From: an uncultured Bacillaceae bacterium
Lineage (GTDB): Bacteria; Bacillota; Bacilli; Bacillales; Caldibacillaceae
Reading direction: 5' to 3'
Assembly (NCBI GenBank): GCA_937934645.1
Contig: CALGYZ010000048.1
Location: 1 to 24,528 of the forward strand
DNA length: 24,528 bases
Shown: positions 1 to 8,920 of the stretch, one piece after another
Position numbering within the stretch: position 1 is the stretch's first letter
How the letters are laid out: the number at the start of each line of letters is the position of its first letter
Program-made: the position numbers and the translations under genes
The notes under the pieces: generated by a model
Told to the model about the DNA's origin: nothing
Seen by the model: only the letters and a program-made list of their open reading frames with translations
Databases searched by the model: none

Positions 1-49
1 ATGTGAAATAAGAAACATAAAAAATTCAAGAATACGAATTTTTGACAGG

Positions 50-1816
50 ATGGCGGTGTTTATGTTTGTATTAATTCCGTTTATGATTGAAAAAATCAGC
101 ATTATCCTTATTGTTGCTTTCCTGCTTTCCCAATTACGTTCTTTCCGGCAAATTGTGCGGACAAAACAAACAAGAAAAGATAAATTAATCATGATCTTGC
201 TCTTCGGTACGTTCGGGATCATTAGCAACTATACAGGAATAGAGGTTTTCGGGGGGAATCCCGATCAAACCGGGTGGTATTCCGTCCTGGATGACAATGA
301 CGCCATAGCGAACACCCGAGTTTTGGGAGTCGTGATCGGGGGATTAATCGGTGGACCGGTGATCGGCACAGGAGCCGGAATCATTTCAGCTGTTCACCGC
401 TACTTTCTCGGCGGTTTTACTGCTTTTGCCTGTTCTGTGTCCACAGTCATAGCCGGGATGCTTTCAGGTTTTTTGGGCAAAAAAAAGAAGGAAAAAGGGG
501 AAAAAATCACGGTAAAATTCGCAGTTGTCAACGGTGTGGCGATGGAAGCCCTGCAAATGCTCATTATTTTACTGACTGCAAAGCCTTTTGACCGTGCTTT
601 GGAATTAGTAAAATTAATCAGTTTCCCTATGATTGTTGTTAACGGTCTGGGAACGATGGTTTTTATGCTCATTATTGAACTAATAAAACATGAAGACAAC
701 CGTTTGCGGGCCGTTCAAACAGAAAAAGCTTTATCCATTGCCCAAAGAACTCTTCCTTATTTCAGGGAAGGTCTGAATACAGAATCATGTGCGGAAATCT
801 CAAAAATTATTCTCCATGCGACCAATGCCGATGCGGTGGCCATTACAAACAAGCATACAGTCCTAAGTCATGTCGGTATTGGTTCCGATCATCATCAACC
901 TTTGTTTAAACCGGAAACAAAATTGACCAACCGTGTACTTCAATCGGGAAAAATTGAAGTCGCCAGGGACAAAGATGAAATCGGTTGCCAGAAGGACAAT
1001 TGTCCATTGGAAGCGGCCATCGTAATTCCCCTGAATGTAAAAAATCACATTGCCGGAACGTTAAAAATGTATTATAAAGATCCGGATAAATTAGATGAGG
1101 TGCAAGAACACCTCGCTTACGGGCTGGGCTCATTATTTGCCACCCAATTGGAACTTGTAGAAGCGGAAAAGCAAGCCAAATTATTGAAAGATGCAAAAAT
1201 AAAAGCATTACAGGCACAAATTCATCCCCATTTTCTCTTCAACAGCCTGAATACAATCTCGGCACTATGCCGGATTCATCCGGAAAAAGCACGGGAGCTG
1301 CTCGTGAAGCTGAGCTCGTTTTTGCGGGGTAATATGCAGGGAGCCAGACAATTATTCCTCCCGCTGGAAAAAGAGCTTGAACTGGTCAAGGCATATATTG
1401 CGATTGTGCAGGCCCGCTTCCCGGAAAAATACGAGTTCCATTTCCATATCGATTCCGGTTTGAAAAAGTGTTCCATTCCGCCATTAATAGTCCAGCCACT
1501 TGTGGAAAATGCGGTGAACCACGGTTTTTCCGGCTCCAAACAAAAAGGGGAGATCTCGATCCGGATTTTTTCAAAAAATGACCATTTAAATATTGTTGTT
1601 ACGGACAACGGAAAGGGGATACCGCAGGATCGACTGAGATTACTGGGTAAACAGACGGTTGCTTCAAAAAAAGGACACGGAACGGCCATCCTGAACATTG
1701 TTGAACGATTGAACGGACTATACGGGGGTAAAGCAAAAATGAAGATTGACAGTATTATAGAAAAAGGAACGACATGCACCATTTCTATTCCGCTAAACCA
1801 AGAAGGGGGTTGGTAA
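50..1816 (+). CDS. lytS: LytS-type sensor histidine kinase
   Basis: Membrane sensor kinase of the LytS/BtsS type. The first ~210 residues are hydrophobic with several membrane spans (5TM-5TMR_LYT type). A GAF-like region follows at roughly 230-370. The His_kinase box around QIHPHFLFNSLNT places the likely phospho-accepting His at residue 394. A C-terminal HATPase domain follows, with an N box near LVENAVNHGF and a G box near DNGKGIP. The length (588 aa) fits the family (about 580-600). The start is uncertain: the frame stays open to the window edge, and ATG 50 and ATG 62 are both possible. Family start patterns favour one of these two. The partner response regulator starts 1 base after the stop codon. 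Known family members control autolysis or pyruvate-uptake genes. Here the downstream cstA suggests pyruvate or carbon sensing (inference). Confidence 0.93.
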   Translation: MAVFMFVLIPFMIEKISIILIVAFLLSQLRSFRQIVRTKQTRKDKLIMILLFGTFGIISNYTGIEVFGGNPDQTGWYSVLDDNDAIANTRVLGVVIGGLIGGPVIGTGAGIISAVHRYFLGGFTAFACSVSTVIAGMLSGFLGKKKKEKGEKITVKFAVVNGVAMEALQMLIILLTAKPFDRALELVKLISFPMIVVNGLGTMVFMLIIELIKHEDNRLRAVQTEKALSIAQRTLPYFREGLNTESCAEISKIILHATNADAVAITNKHTVLSHVGIGSDHHQPLFKPETKLTNRVLQSGKIEVARDKDEIGCQKDNCPLEAAIVIPLNVKNHIAGTLKMYYKDPDKLDEVQEHLAYGLGSLFATQLELVEAEKQAKLLKDAKIKALQAQIHPHFLFNSLNTISALCRIHPEKARELLVKLSSFLRGNMQGARQLFLPLEKELELVKAYIAIVQARFPEKYEFHFHIDSGLKKCSIPPLIVQPLVENAVNHGFSGSKQKGEISIRIFSKNDHLNIVVTDNGKGIPQDRLRLLGKQTVASKKGHGTAILNIVERLNGLYGGKAKMKIDSIIEKGTTCTISIPLNQEGGW

Positions 1817-1817
1817 T

Positions 1818-2555
1818 ATGCTAAGCTCATATGTAGTCGAGGATGAGCCGCTGGCAAGAGACGAGTTAATCTATATTTTAAACCGGACAGGAAAAGTAAA
1901 AGTTCTGGGGGAAAGCGATAATATCGAAGAAGCACTGGCAGATATCGCTTATTTCAAACCGGATATTGTGTTCTTGGACATTCAGTTGGACGAAGAAAAC
2001 GGGCTTTCATTGGCAAAACAACTGGAAAAAATAAAGCCCGTGCCCGCCATTTGCTTTGTCACGGCGTACGATGATTATGCACTTGAAGCGTTTGAGACAA
2101 ATATCGTCGATTATATTTTAAAACCATATGATGAAAAACGGATTGAACGGACGCTGGATAAAATTATAAGCATCCGGAACCAGTACCCGGACCGAATCCG
2201 GAAAACAGCATACAGGGAAGAACCGATTGATAAAATGCCCGTCAACGTTGACGAGCGGATCGTATTAATTTCTCCTGCTGAAATTGTATATTTTTCGGCA
2301 GAAGACGGGAAGTGCAAAATAAAAACGATCAACGGCGAATATAAAACGGCAAAAACTTTATCGGGACTGGAAAAAAAGCTGAAAAAAAGCCACTTTCTTC
2401 GCGTTCACCGGAGTTACATTGTTAACGTTAATCTGATTGACGAAATTGAACCGTGGTTCAATTCTACATACAACCTGATTATGAGTAACGGTTCAAAGAT
2501 TCCCGTCAGCAGAACATATGTTAAAGATTTAAAACGGATTCTCGGAATCACATAA
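1818..2555 (+). CDS. lytT: LytR/AlgR-family response regulator
   Basis: Response regulator paired with the upstream LytS-type kinase, in the same operon with 1 base between stop and start. The N-terminal receiver domain (about 1-120) carries the phospho-acceptor Asp54 in the FLD motif, with conserved acidic residues near EDEP and a Lys near LKPYD. The C-terminal part (about 140-245) is a LytTR DNA-binding domain, recognisable from the VHRSYIVN segment. The ribosome binding site AGAAGGGGGT lies just upstream of ATG 1818. The length of 245 aa is typical. Its likely target is the adjacent transporter gene cstA, by analogy with BtsSR/BtsT and LytST/PftAB systems. That link is inference. Confidence 0.93.
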   Translation: MLSSYVVEDEPLARDELIYILNRTGKVKVLGESDNIEEALADIAYFKPDIVFLDIQLDEENGLSLAKQLEKIKPVPAICFVTAYDDYALEAFETNIVDYILKPYDEKRIERTLDKIISIRNQYPDRIRKTAYREEPIDKMPVNVDERIVLISPAEIVYFSAEDGKCKIKTINGEYKTAKTLSGLEKKLKKSHFLRVHRSYIVNVNLIDEIEPWFNSTYNLIMSNGSKIPVSRTYVKDLKRILGIT

Positions 2556-2636
2556 TTATTGTTTTACAAAAGATGGAATTTTAATGCATTTCATCTTCCG
2601 TATCCTGCGTTTTACCTCCTTGTACATGCATTTCAC

Positions 2637-2665
2637 CATGAAAACGTAAAAAAAACGTTTTCATG
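2637..2665. promoter_or_regulatory. Perfect 11-bp inverted repeat upstream of cstA
   Basis: The arms CATGAAAACGT (2637-2647) and ACGTTTTCATG (2655-2665) are perfect reverse complements separated by seven A. The repeat lies 43 bases before the cstA start. Each arm read outward to inward resembles a CcpA cre half-site (TGAAAACG). The whole repeat could be an operator for CcpA or another regulator, or an mRNA stem-loop. There is no T-run after it, so it is not a classical terminator. Confidence 0.55.
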
Positions 2666-2708
2666 TTCTAAAATGAATATACAGCAATTCACAAGGAGGC
2701 ATTCCATA

Positions 2709-4520
2709 ATGAACGGAATTACAATTGTGATCGGATCCATATGTTTCTTAATCATTGCCTACCGTCTTTATGGCACATTTATGGCGGCCAAAGTGTTAAG
2801 ACTTCAGGAATTGGAAGAAGAACTGGACCCGCCATCCCATAAACATAATGACGGCAAGGACTATGTTCCGACGAATAAGTGGGTTACATTTGGACACCAT
2901 TTCGCAGCTATTGCTGCTGCCGGTCCGCTGGTAGGTCCGGTTTTAGCCGCACAATTCGGATATTTGCCGAGTTTACTATGGCTGTTAATCGGCGGCGTGA
3001 TTGGCGGAGCCGTTCATGACCTCGTGGTTCTCGTAGCATCGATGAGGAGGGACGGCAAGTCTTTCTCCGAAGTTGCGAAAGAAGAGCTGGGTCCCGTTGC
3101 CGGATTTTGTACCGGTTTGGCCATGTTATTTATCATAACCATTACGATGGCAGGGCTTTCATTAGTTGTCTTAAACGCCCTGGAAAGAAACCCGTGGGGA
3201 ACTTTTGCCGTCGGGATTACAATTCCGGTTGCAATGGCAGTCGGTATTTACCACCGGAAAACCGGAAATTTAAAGCTGGCTTCCATTGTTGGTTTCTCCC
3301 TGATCATGGTCGCTGTAATTTTCGGCCATATGATCGAAGGAACCTGGTTAGGCGATTTGTTAACTCTTGACACAAAAACTTTAGCAATCATTCTTCCCGT
3401 TTATGCATTTTTTGCAGCTGCTTTACCGGTTTGGTTATTATTACAACCGCGCGATTATTTAAGTACTTTTATGAAAATCGGGGTTTTCGGTGCATTAATT
3501 ATCGGTGTCATCGCCATCAACCCGGATGTACATTTCCCGGCATTTACTGAATTCCTCGGCGGCGGTCCGGTCGTCACAGGTCCGGTCTGGCCATTTATTT
3601 CGATCACCATTGCCTGCGGAGCAATTTCGGGATTCCACGTGTTTGTCAGTTCAGGAACGACATCAAAAATGATCAACCGCTGGCGGGATGCTAAGCCGAT
3701 CGCTTTTGGCGGAATGCTTGTCGAATGTGTCGTTGCCATTATGGCACTCGTTGCTGCTGTTGCACTTCAACCGGGCGACTACTTCGCGATTAATTCGTCA
3801 CCGGAACAATACGCCGAAACAGGAATGCAGCCTGTCCACTTATATGAATTGGAAGAAAAAGTCGAGATGGACCTTGAAGGAAGAACAGGAGGCGCCGTCA
3901 CTCTGGCAGTCGGGATGACGGAAATCTTTACGGCAATCCCGTTCTTTGAAAACCTGGCAGCATACTTCTACCAATTCGTCATATTATTTGAAGCGGTGTT
4001 CATATTAACCGCAATTGATGCCGGAACACGAACGGCCAGGTATTTAATACAGGATTTTCTCGGTAATTTTATCAAGCCGTTAAAAGATATCAATTCACTC
4101 GGAGCAAATATTTTTGCCAGCGGTTTGGCATGTGTCATGTGGGGCTATTTGCTGTATTCCGGTGACATCAGCTCGGTTTGGGCATTATTTGGTGTCTCCA
4201 ACCAATTAATGGCTTCGATCGGCTTAATTGTCGGCGCAACCGTCATTCTCAAAATTGCCCACAAACGGAAATATATGCTGACTTGTCTGATTCCGCTTGC
4301 GTATTTGTTTGTAACAGTTATGACAGCCGGCTACTGGATGACAAAAAACGTATATCTGAATCCGCTTGCTTCCGGTTACAACGTTCTAAACGGTATACTT
4401 TCCATCATCATGATGGTTCTTGCCGTGATTATTCTCGGCTCCGCCATCAAAAAATGGCGGGAATTATGGTTGATTCCGCAAATGGAACTGGTGGAAATGT
4501 CGAAAAGAGAAGTGGCGTAA
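2709..4520 (+). CDS. cstA: CstA-family carbon starvation / pyruvate transporter
   Basis: Polytopic membrane transporter of the CstA family, which imports pyruvate and has been linked to peptide uptake under carbon limitation. From ATG 2709 the protein is 603 aa, matching the usual ~600 aa. That start has AAGGAGG at 2692-2698 at good spacing. An upstream ATG at 2559 would add 50 residues read through the intergenic inverted repeat and has no family counterpart. Family signatures include the N-terminal KWVTFGHHFAAIAAAGP segment, the following GPVLAAQFGYLP segment, and many membrane helices. The gene follows lytS-lytT on the same strand with a 153-base gap and no obvious terminator between, so it may be both co-transcribed and separately regulated. 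A strong terminator follows. Confidence 0.93.
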   Translation: MNGITIVIGSICFLIIAYRLYGTFMAAKVLRLQELEEELDPPSHKHNDGKDYVPTNKWVTFGHHFAAIAAAGPLVGPVLAAQFGYLPSLLWLLIGGVIGGAVHDLVVLVASMRRDGKSFSEVAKEELGPVAGFCTGLAMLFIITITMAGLSLVVLNALERNPWGTFAVGITIPVAMAVGIYHRKTGNLKLASIVGFSLIMVAVIFGHMIEGTWLGDLLTLDTKTLAIILPVYAFFAAALPVWLLLQPRDYLSTFMKIGVFGALIIGVIAINPDVHFPAFTEFLGGGPVVTGPVWPFISITIACGAISGFHVFVSSGTTSKMINRWRDAKPIAFGGMLVECVVAIMALVAAVALQPGDYFAINSSPEQYAETGMQPVHLYELEEKVEMDLEGRTGGAVTLAVGMTEIFTAIPFFENLAAYFYQFVILFEAVFILTAIDAGTRTARYLIQDFLGNFIKPLKDINSLGANIFASGLACVMWGYLLYSGDISSVWALFGVSNQLMASIGLIVGATVILKIAHKRKYMLTCLIPLAYLFVTVMTAGYWMTKNVYLNPLASGYNVLNGILSIIMMVLAVIILGSAIKKWRELWLIPQMELVEMSKREVA

Positions 4521-4530
4521 AATTACGCAT

Positions 4531-4565
4531 AAAAGCCGTCCTGAAAACAGGACGGCTTTTTATTT
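4531..4565 (+). terminator. Rho-independent terminator of cstA
   Basis: AAAAGCCGTCCTG (4531-4543), an AAAA loop and CAGGACGGCTTTT (4548-4560) form a perfect 13-bp stem with a T-rich end, 10 bases after the cstA stop. Confidence 0.93.
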
Positions 4566-4899
4566 CTGATAACAAATATAGTATAATAATATTATGTTAA
4601 CTTATATAAAGCTTTTACGTGAATGACAGCCGGAAAAAGACAATATTCATATTTTCACAGGACGAAATCATGTTATAATTAGTCGATGAAGATAAATTTT
4701 TTCGGAAATCAATTACAATTTCTTAAACAATTGGAAATAATTGTCCTGTCAATGCCAAGAAAAAAATGGTAAAATAATAGTTAGGGAAAAAAGGAAATTT
4801 CCCTAGATAAAAAGAATATATATATTAATTGGTTGCGGTTGCACATTTTCTTTTTCAGATTCATGCAGCAATTATTGTCTATTTTTGAAAAAACTTCTC
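4566..4899. other. Intergenic region, no gene seen
   Basis: AT-rich stretch between the cstA terminator and the LTA synthase promoter. No convincing ORF was found. A hairpin is possible between TAGGGAAA (4782-4789) and TTTCCCTA (4798-4805). A weak promoter-like pair, CTGTCA 4746-4751 and TAAAAT 4770-4775 (18-nt spacer, TGG just before), precedes it. TATAAT-like words also occur near 4585 and at 4674-4679. None is strong enough to name as a functional element. Confidence 0.4.
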
Positions 4900-4928
4900 T
4901 TGACAAATAAAACGGAAAAGCGTATATT
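4900..4928 (+). promoter_or_regulatory. SigA-type promoter for the LTA synthase gene
   Basis: A consensus -35 TTGACA (4900-4905) is followed, after exactly 17 bases, by the -10 TATATT (4923-4928). Transcription would start near 4935, giving a leader of about 165 nt before the ATG at 5100. Confidence 0.7.
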
Positions 4929-5099
4929 TTACTTCTGCTTACCTTAATTTTAGCATTCTTGTATTAAAATTGGTTAATCATTTGTAAAAGTAATATTTTG
5001 TTTTTGTAACTTTCCTTATTTTCGTTTTCACAGTAAACAAGAGAAATTGTAACGGTCCGAAACGGCGGATGATTATTGGAATAAAGGCAGGTGGAACGA

Positions 5100-7049
5100 A
5101 TGAAATATTTTCTGCAGAAATTTAATACCCTTTCAAATACATTTTTCGGTTTTTATTTTATAGCTGTTGTTTTAATGTGGATGAAAACATATATTACCCA
5201 ACAAACACAATTCTCTTTAGGTGTTGAAGGGACTGTACAACAGTTACTGCTGTTGATCAATCCTTTAGGTTCCGCGATGTTATTTCTGGGTCTTGTCTGC
5301 TTTTTTAAAAGAAGAAAAAAATATGCATGGCTCATTTTCATATACACTTTAATGACACTGCTTCTCTACGCCAATGTTGTTTACTACCGGTTCTTTAATG
5401 ACTTCATTACATTGCCGACTGTCTTACAAACACAAAACTTTGGAAATTTAGGCGGCAGTATTATTTCATTAATCGAGCCTTATGACTTTCTGTTTTTCAT
5501 TGATATTGTACTTTTATTCTTCTTAAGAAAAGCTGCAATCAGATCTAGAAATCACAATGTGACGAATTTAGGCAAGAAAGAAGCTTTTGCCATTATTTCT
5601 CTTGCTTTGGGAATTTCCTTTTTAAATCTGGGTTTAGCGGAAGCTGACCGTCCTGAGTTGTTAACACGGGGATTTGACCGCAATTATATTGTTAAATATT
5701 TAGGAATGTACAATTATACAATCTATGACACTATTGAAAGCACACGGGCTTCCGCACAAAGAGTTCTTGCGGACAGTAACGATATTACCGAGATCATTAA
5801 CTATACAAAATCAAATTATGCTGAACCGAATCCTAAATATTTCGGTATTGCGGAAGGCAAAAACGTCATTTACATTCATTTGGAATCCATTCAAAACTTC
5901 TTGATCAATTATGAATTGAACGGGGAAGAAGTAACACCATTCTTAAATTCCTTAACAAAGGATCCGAACACATTGTATTTTGATAACTTCTTCCATCAGA
6001 CTGCACAAGGAAAAACGGCGGATGCCGAATTTTTGCTTGAGAACTCTATTTTCGGTTTACCCCAAGGTTCTGCATTTATAACTAAAGGACGGAACACATA
6101 TCATGCAGCACCGGCAATTTTGAAACAAAAAGGTTATACTTCTGCTGTGTTCCACGGAAATGCCGGAAGCTTCTGGAACCGGAATGAAATTTACAAATCA
6201 TTCGGATTCGACTACTTCTTCGACATCAATTATTATGAGATTGAAAACGATGAAGATTTAGCCGAATACGGATTAATGGATAAACCTTTCTTCGAACAAT
6301 CCATTGACTTGTTAAAAACGGTGCCCCAACCGTTCTATACGAAGTTTATTACGGTTACGCACCACTATCCGTTTGAATTGGATGAAGATCTTGCAACCAT
6401 TGACAAAGCTACAACCGGAAACCGTACGGTTGATAATTATTTCCAAACAGCCAGATATGCTGACGAAGCCATTGAACAGTTTTTCAACGACTTGAAGGAA
6501 AACGGCTTATATGAAAACAGCATTATTATTATGTACGGTGACCATTACGGCATTTCTGAAAAGCATAATAAAGCAATGTCGGAAATCATCGGCAAGGAAG
6601 TTGATGATTTTGAATATGTGAACTTGCAAAGAGTACCGTTATTTATCCACATGCCCGGATTGGAAGGCGGTATTGTTCATAAATTCGGCGGTCAAATCGA
6701 CCTGCTTCCGACATTACTTCATTTATTAGGTATTGATACGAAAGAATATGTGCAATTCGGAACCGATTTATTGTCCGAACAACACAATGAAATCGTTGCG
6801 TTCCGGAACGGTAACTTTGTCAGCCCCGAAATTTATTCCGTCGGCGGTAAATTTTATGATGCAGAAACCGGGCTGCCGCTCGATGAGTCAAAAATGAAAG
6901 CTGCCAATGAACTGAAAGATGAAGTGGAATACAAATTGGATTTATCTGACAGAGTCGTTAACGGTGACCTGTTACGCTTCTATACACCGCCAAACTTCGA
7001 GCCTGTTGACCGGAACGATTACAACTATAATTTAAATACGAAGAAATAA
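5100..7049 (+). CDS. ltaS: Lipoteichoic acid synthase, LtaS type
   Basis: Polymerises glycerol phosphate from phosphatidylglycerol onto the glycolipid anchor to build lipoteichoic acid outside the membrane. From ATG 5100 the protein is 649 aa, the usual LtaS length. AGGTGG at 5089-5094 serves this ATG; an in-frame GTG at 5091 lies inside that ribosome binding site, so it is less likely. About five membrane helices fill residues 15-185. An ASA site near 217-219 is a possible signal-peptidase cut releasing the extracellular sulfatase-like domain. Active-site residues are visible: Glu262 in HLES, the nucleophile Thr306 in QGKTADAE, and Asp481-His482 in GDHYG. The gene stands alone, with its own promoter and terminator. 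Bacilli often carry several LtaS paralogues (LtaS, YfnI, YqgS, YvgJ); length and motifs favour the main LtaS, but paralogue assignment is not certain. Confidence 0.92.
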   Translation: MKYFLQKFNTLSNTFFGFYFIAVVLMWMKTYITQQTQFSLGVEGTVQQLLLLINPLGSAMLFLGLVCFFKRRKKYAWLIFIYTLMTLLLYANVVYYRFFNDFITLPTVLQTQNFGNLGGSIISLIEPYDFLFFIDIVLLFFLRKAAIRSRNHNVTNLGKKEAFAIISLALGISFLNLGLAEADRPELLTRGFDRNYIVKYLGMYNYTIYDTIESTRASAQRVLADSNDITEIINYTKSNYAEPNPKYFGIAEGKNVIYIHLESIQNFLINYELNGEEVTPFLNSLTKDPNTLYFDNFFHQTAQGKTADAEFLLENSIFGLPQGSAFITKGRNTYHAAPAILKQKGYTSAVFHGNAGSFWNRNEIYKSFGFDYFFDINYYEIENDEDLAEYGLMDKPFFEQSIDLLKTVPQPFYTKFITVTHHYPFELDEDLATIDKATTGNRTVDNYFQTARYADEAIEQFFNDLKENGLYENSIIIMYGDHYGISEKHNKAMSEIIGKEVDDFEYVNLQRVPLFIHMPGLEGGIVHKFGGQIDLLPTLLHLLGIDTKEYVQFGTDLLSEQHNEIVAFRNGNFVSPEIYSVGGKFYDAETGLPLDESKMKAANELKDEVEYKLDLSDRVVNGDLLRFYTPPNFEPVDRNDYNYNLNTKK

Positions 7050-7059
7050 GATTTTGTTC

Positions 7060-7090
7060 AAGGATTCCGGTTACCCGGAGTCCTTTTTTT
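7060..7090 (+). terminator. Terminator of ltaS
   Basis: AAGGATTCCGG (7060-7070), loop TTAC and CCGGAGTCCTT form a stem with one G-T pair, followed by a T-run. Confidence 0.85.
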
Positions 7091-7189
7091 ATGAAAAGGA
7101 TATGTTATAATATTTTCTAAAATATATAATTTTCCATGAGTTTTAAATTATTAGATATAATGTTTTGAAAGCTTTCCTACGGGGGGATC

Positions 7190-7981
7190 ATGATGATGAT
7201 TAACTTTGATAAGCTGCATTATTACGGGGAAGTCATTTATGAAAATGATTTGTACAAACACGTTCACTTTCCTGATAACCCTGTATTTTACTGGGCAAAT
7301 TTTATTTCTTTTAAAAGAATGCCGGAGCTCGATGAATTTAAACAAACGTCATCTTATTTAAAGGAGTTCCACGAAAAAAACGGACAACATCACGTTCAAT
7401 TTTTCTTCCCGCCAAATCAAAAACCTTTAAACGAAATGATCCGCTTTTTTCACCTTGAGGATTATGAATACGGATTTTCCGAGTTGTATGCTATTAAACC
7501 CGGACAATTCCGTGAAATTAAACGAAATGAAGATATTGAAATACAAGCAGTGAATGATGAGAATTTTGAAGATTATTTACAATTAAAATATCAAATGGAT
7601 AAGAGATTCGGAGAATATTTTGCGGAACAAAATGCGAAGTTACATAAGAAAAATTTTACGGATCCGAAATTCCGGCAAATTCTCGCATATTACAAAGGGG
7701 AACCTGCCGGAAGCTTGGATGTCATATTCACTGACTGCAAAAAAATGGTTGAAATTGATTCTTTCCGGGTATTGGACCAGTATCAAAAAAGAGGAGTCGG
7801 CTCCCATTTGCAAAAATATGTTATGGATCATTTCCCGGTTGACTGGGTACTTATTTTAGTCGACGGTGAAGATACGCCCAAAGAAATGATTCAGAAACAA
7901 AATTATCAGTACTACGGTTTTCAATATGAGGCACGGAAAGTTTATCATAAAATATATCAATATTCACAATTGGAGGTCTAA
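7190..7981 (+). CDS. GNAT-family N-acetyltransferase
   Basis: Predicted acetyl-CoA-dependent acyltransferase of unknown substrate, 263 aa. The C-terminal part (about 120-263) is a GNAT fold. Its acetyl-CoA motif A is seen in the stretch VLDQYQKRGVGSHLQK. The N-terminal ~115 residues do not show a clear second GNAT motif. Three tandem ATGs occur (7190, 7193, 7196). The G-run at 7181-7186 is best spaced for 7193 or 7196, so the true start may be one or two codons later. An SDR pseudogene begins 2 bases after the stop, with its ribosome binding site inside the end of this gene, so the two were probably one operon. An extended -10-like word (TGTTATAAT, 7103-7111) lies upstream. Confidence 0.82.
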   Translation: MMMINFDKLHYYGEVIYENDLYKHVHFPDNPVFYWANFISFKRMPELDEFKQTSSYLKEFHEKNGQHHVQFFFPPNQKPLNEMIRFFHLEDYEYGFSELYAIKPGQFREIKRNEDIEIQAVNDENFEDYLQLKYQMDKRFGEYFAEQNAKLHKKNFTDPKFRQILAYYKGEPAGSLDVIFTDCKKMVEIDSFRVLDQYQKRGVGSHLQKYVMDHFPVDWVLILVDGEDTPKEMIQKQNYQYYGFQYEARKVYHKIYQYSQLEV

Positions 7982-7983
7982 AG

Positions 7984-8760
7984 ATGGATTTAGGCTTAGT
8001 GGGGAAAATTGCCCTCATTACGGGAGGCAGTAAAGGCATAGGCTATCTACGGCTCTTCATTTAGTTCAGGAGGGGCAAAAGTCGCAATTTGTGTGCAGAG
8101 CAAAGAAGGTCTGGAAAAAGCACGGCAATACATAAAAGAAAAACATCCGAAGATATACTTACCACCCAAGCAGGTGTTCGAAATGAAGATGATTTCTATA
8201 AAGCCGTTAATGAAGTTGTCCGTCATTTCGGTGGTATCGACATACTGTAAATAATGTCGGAAACTCTGCTGCACAGCCGTTTGAAGAAGTCAGCACAAGT
8301 TTATGGAAAGAAGAATTGGAATTAAAACTGTTCGGCGCCATCTATTATTCAAAAGCAACCATACCGCATATGCACAAAAGAAACGGCGGAGCAGTTGTGA
8401 ATTTAACAGCCTCCTTGGCAAAAACCCCGTCTGAATCTTCTCTGCCGACAAATGTCAGCCGTTCAGCAGGAATGGCCATGACAAGATCCTTGAGCATAGA
8501 TCTAGAACGCAATAACATCCGTGTGAACACAGTGTATTGCTCTTGTCCGCAGTGACCAAATTGAGAAATTGAGGCAACACAAACGGCCGGATTTAACATG
8601 GGAAGAGTACTCGGAGGAAGTTGTCAAAGACATTCCGCCCGGACGGATCGGTGACACAGATGAAGCGGCATAAGTGATTACATTCCTCGTGTTCGATGCC
8701 GCATCATATGTAACGGGAACATCGGTGAATATTGACTGCGGCAACGCAGGCACATTATAA
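7984..8760 (+). pseudogene. Decayed SDR-family oxidoreductase
   Basis: Remnant of a short-chain dehydrogenase/reductase of about 255 aa. It begins at ATG 7984 with GGAGGT just upstream and encodes the Rossmann motif TGGSKGIG. The frame is then lost near 8041 and ends at a stop at 8062. The protein continues in other frames: a segment resembling LVQEG and KVAICVQ, one with DILTTQAGV, then VNNVG from about 8250 and a long segment at 8260-8530. A further frameshift near 8531 and an in-frame TAA at 8671-8673 follow, before the C-terminal SYVTGTSVNIDCG segment. At least four frameshifts plus one nonsense change make it non-functional; this is too many to be sequencing error. The upstream partner is the intact GNAT gene. 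Confidence 0.9.
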
Positions 8761-8792
8761 ACACAGGAAAAAAGAGGCACGGAAAATAGAAG

Positions 8793-8826
8793 AGGAGCAG
8801 GATTATATTCCGCTCCTTTTCTATTT
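8793..8826 (+). terminator. Terminator after the SDR pseudogene
   Basis: AGGAGC (8793-8798) pairs with GCTCCT (8812-8817) and the stem can extend past a bulged A by GGA/TCC. A T-rich tail follows. Confidence 0.65.
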
Positions 8827-8920
8827 TAACAATCTTCTTATTCTGCAGGACACATAATTGAAAAATATTGTTCATAGGATGGACAAGAAGGGGACGTAAA
8901 GGAAGAGGCAGGGAGTTATT

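Noticed and set aside
1..49. Possible longer LytS start upstream of the window
   Set aside because: The frame is open to the edge, but the residues encoded are not LytS-like and the family begins near ATG 50/62.
1276..1935. Open frame of 219 codons on the minus strand inside lytS/lytT
   Set aside because: Antisense shadow of two clearly conserved genes; composition is not protein-like.
2559..2708. 50-residue N-terminal extension of cstA from ATG 2559
   Set aside because: It reads through the intergenic inverted repeat, has no family counterpart, and the ATG at 2709 has a strong ribosome binding site and gives the normal length.
4686..4772. 28-codon ORF after a TATAAT-like word upstream of ltaS
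   Set aside because: No ribosome binding site and no recognisable product; likely chance.
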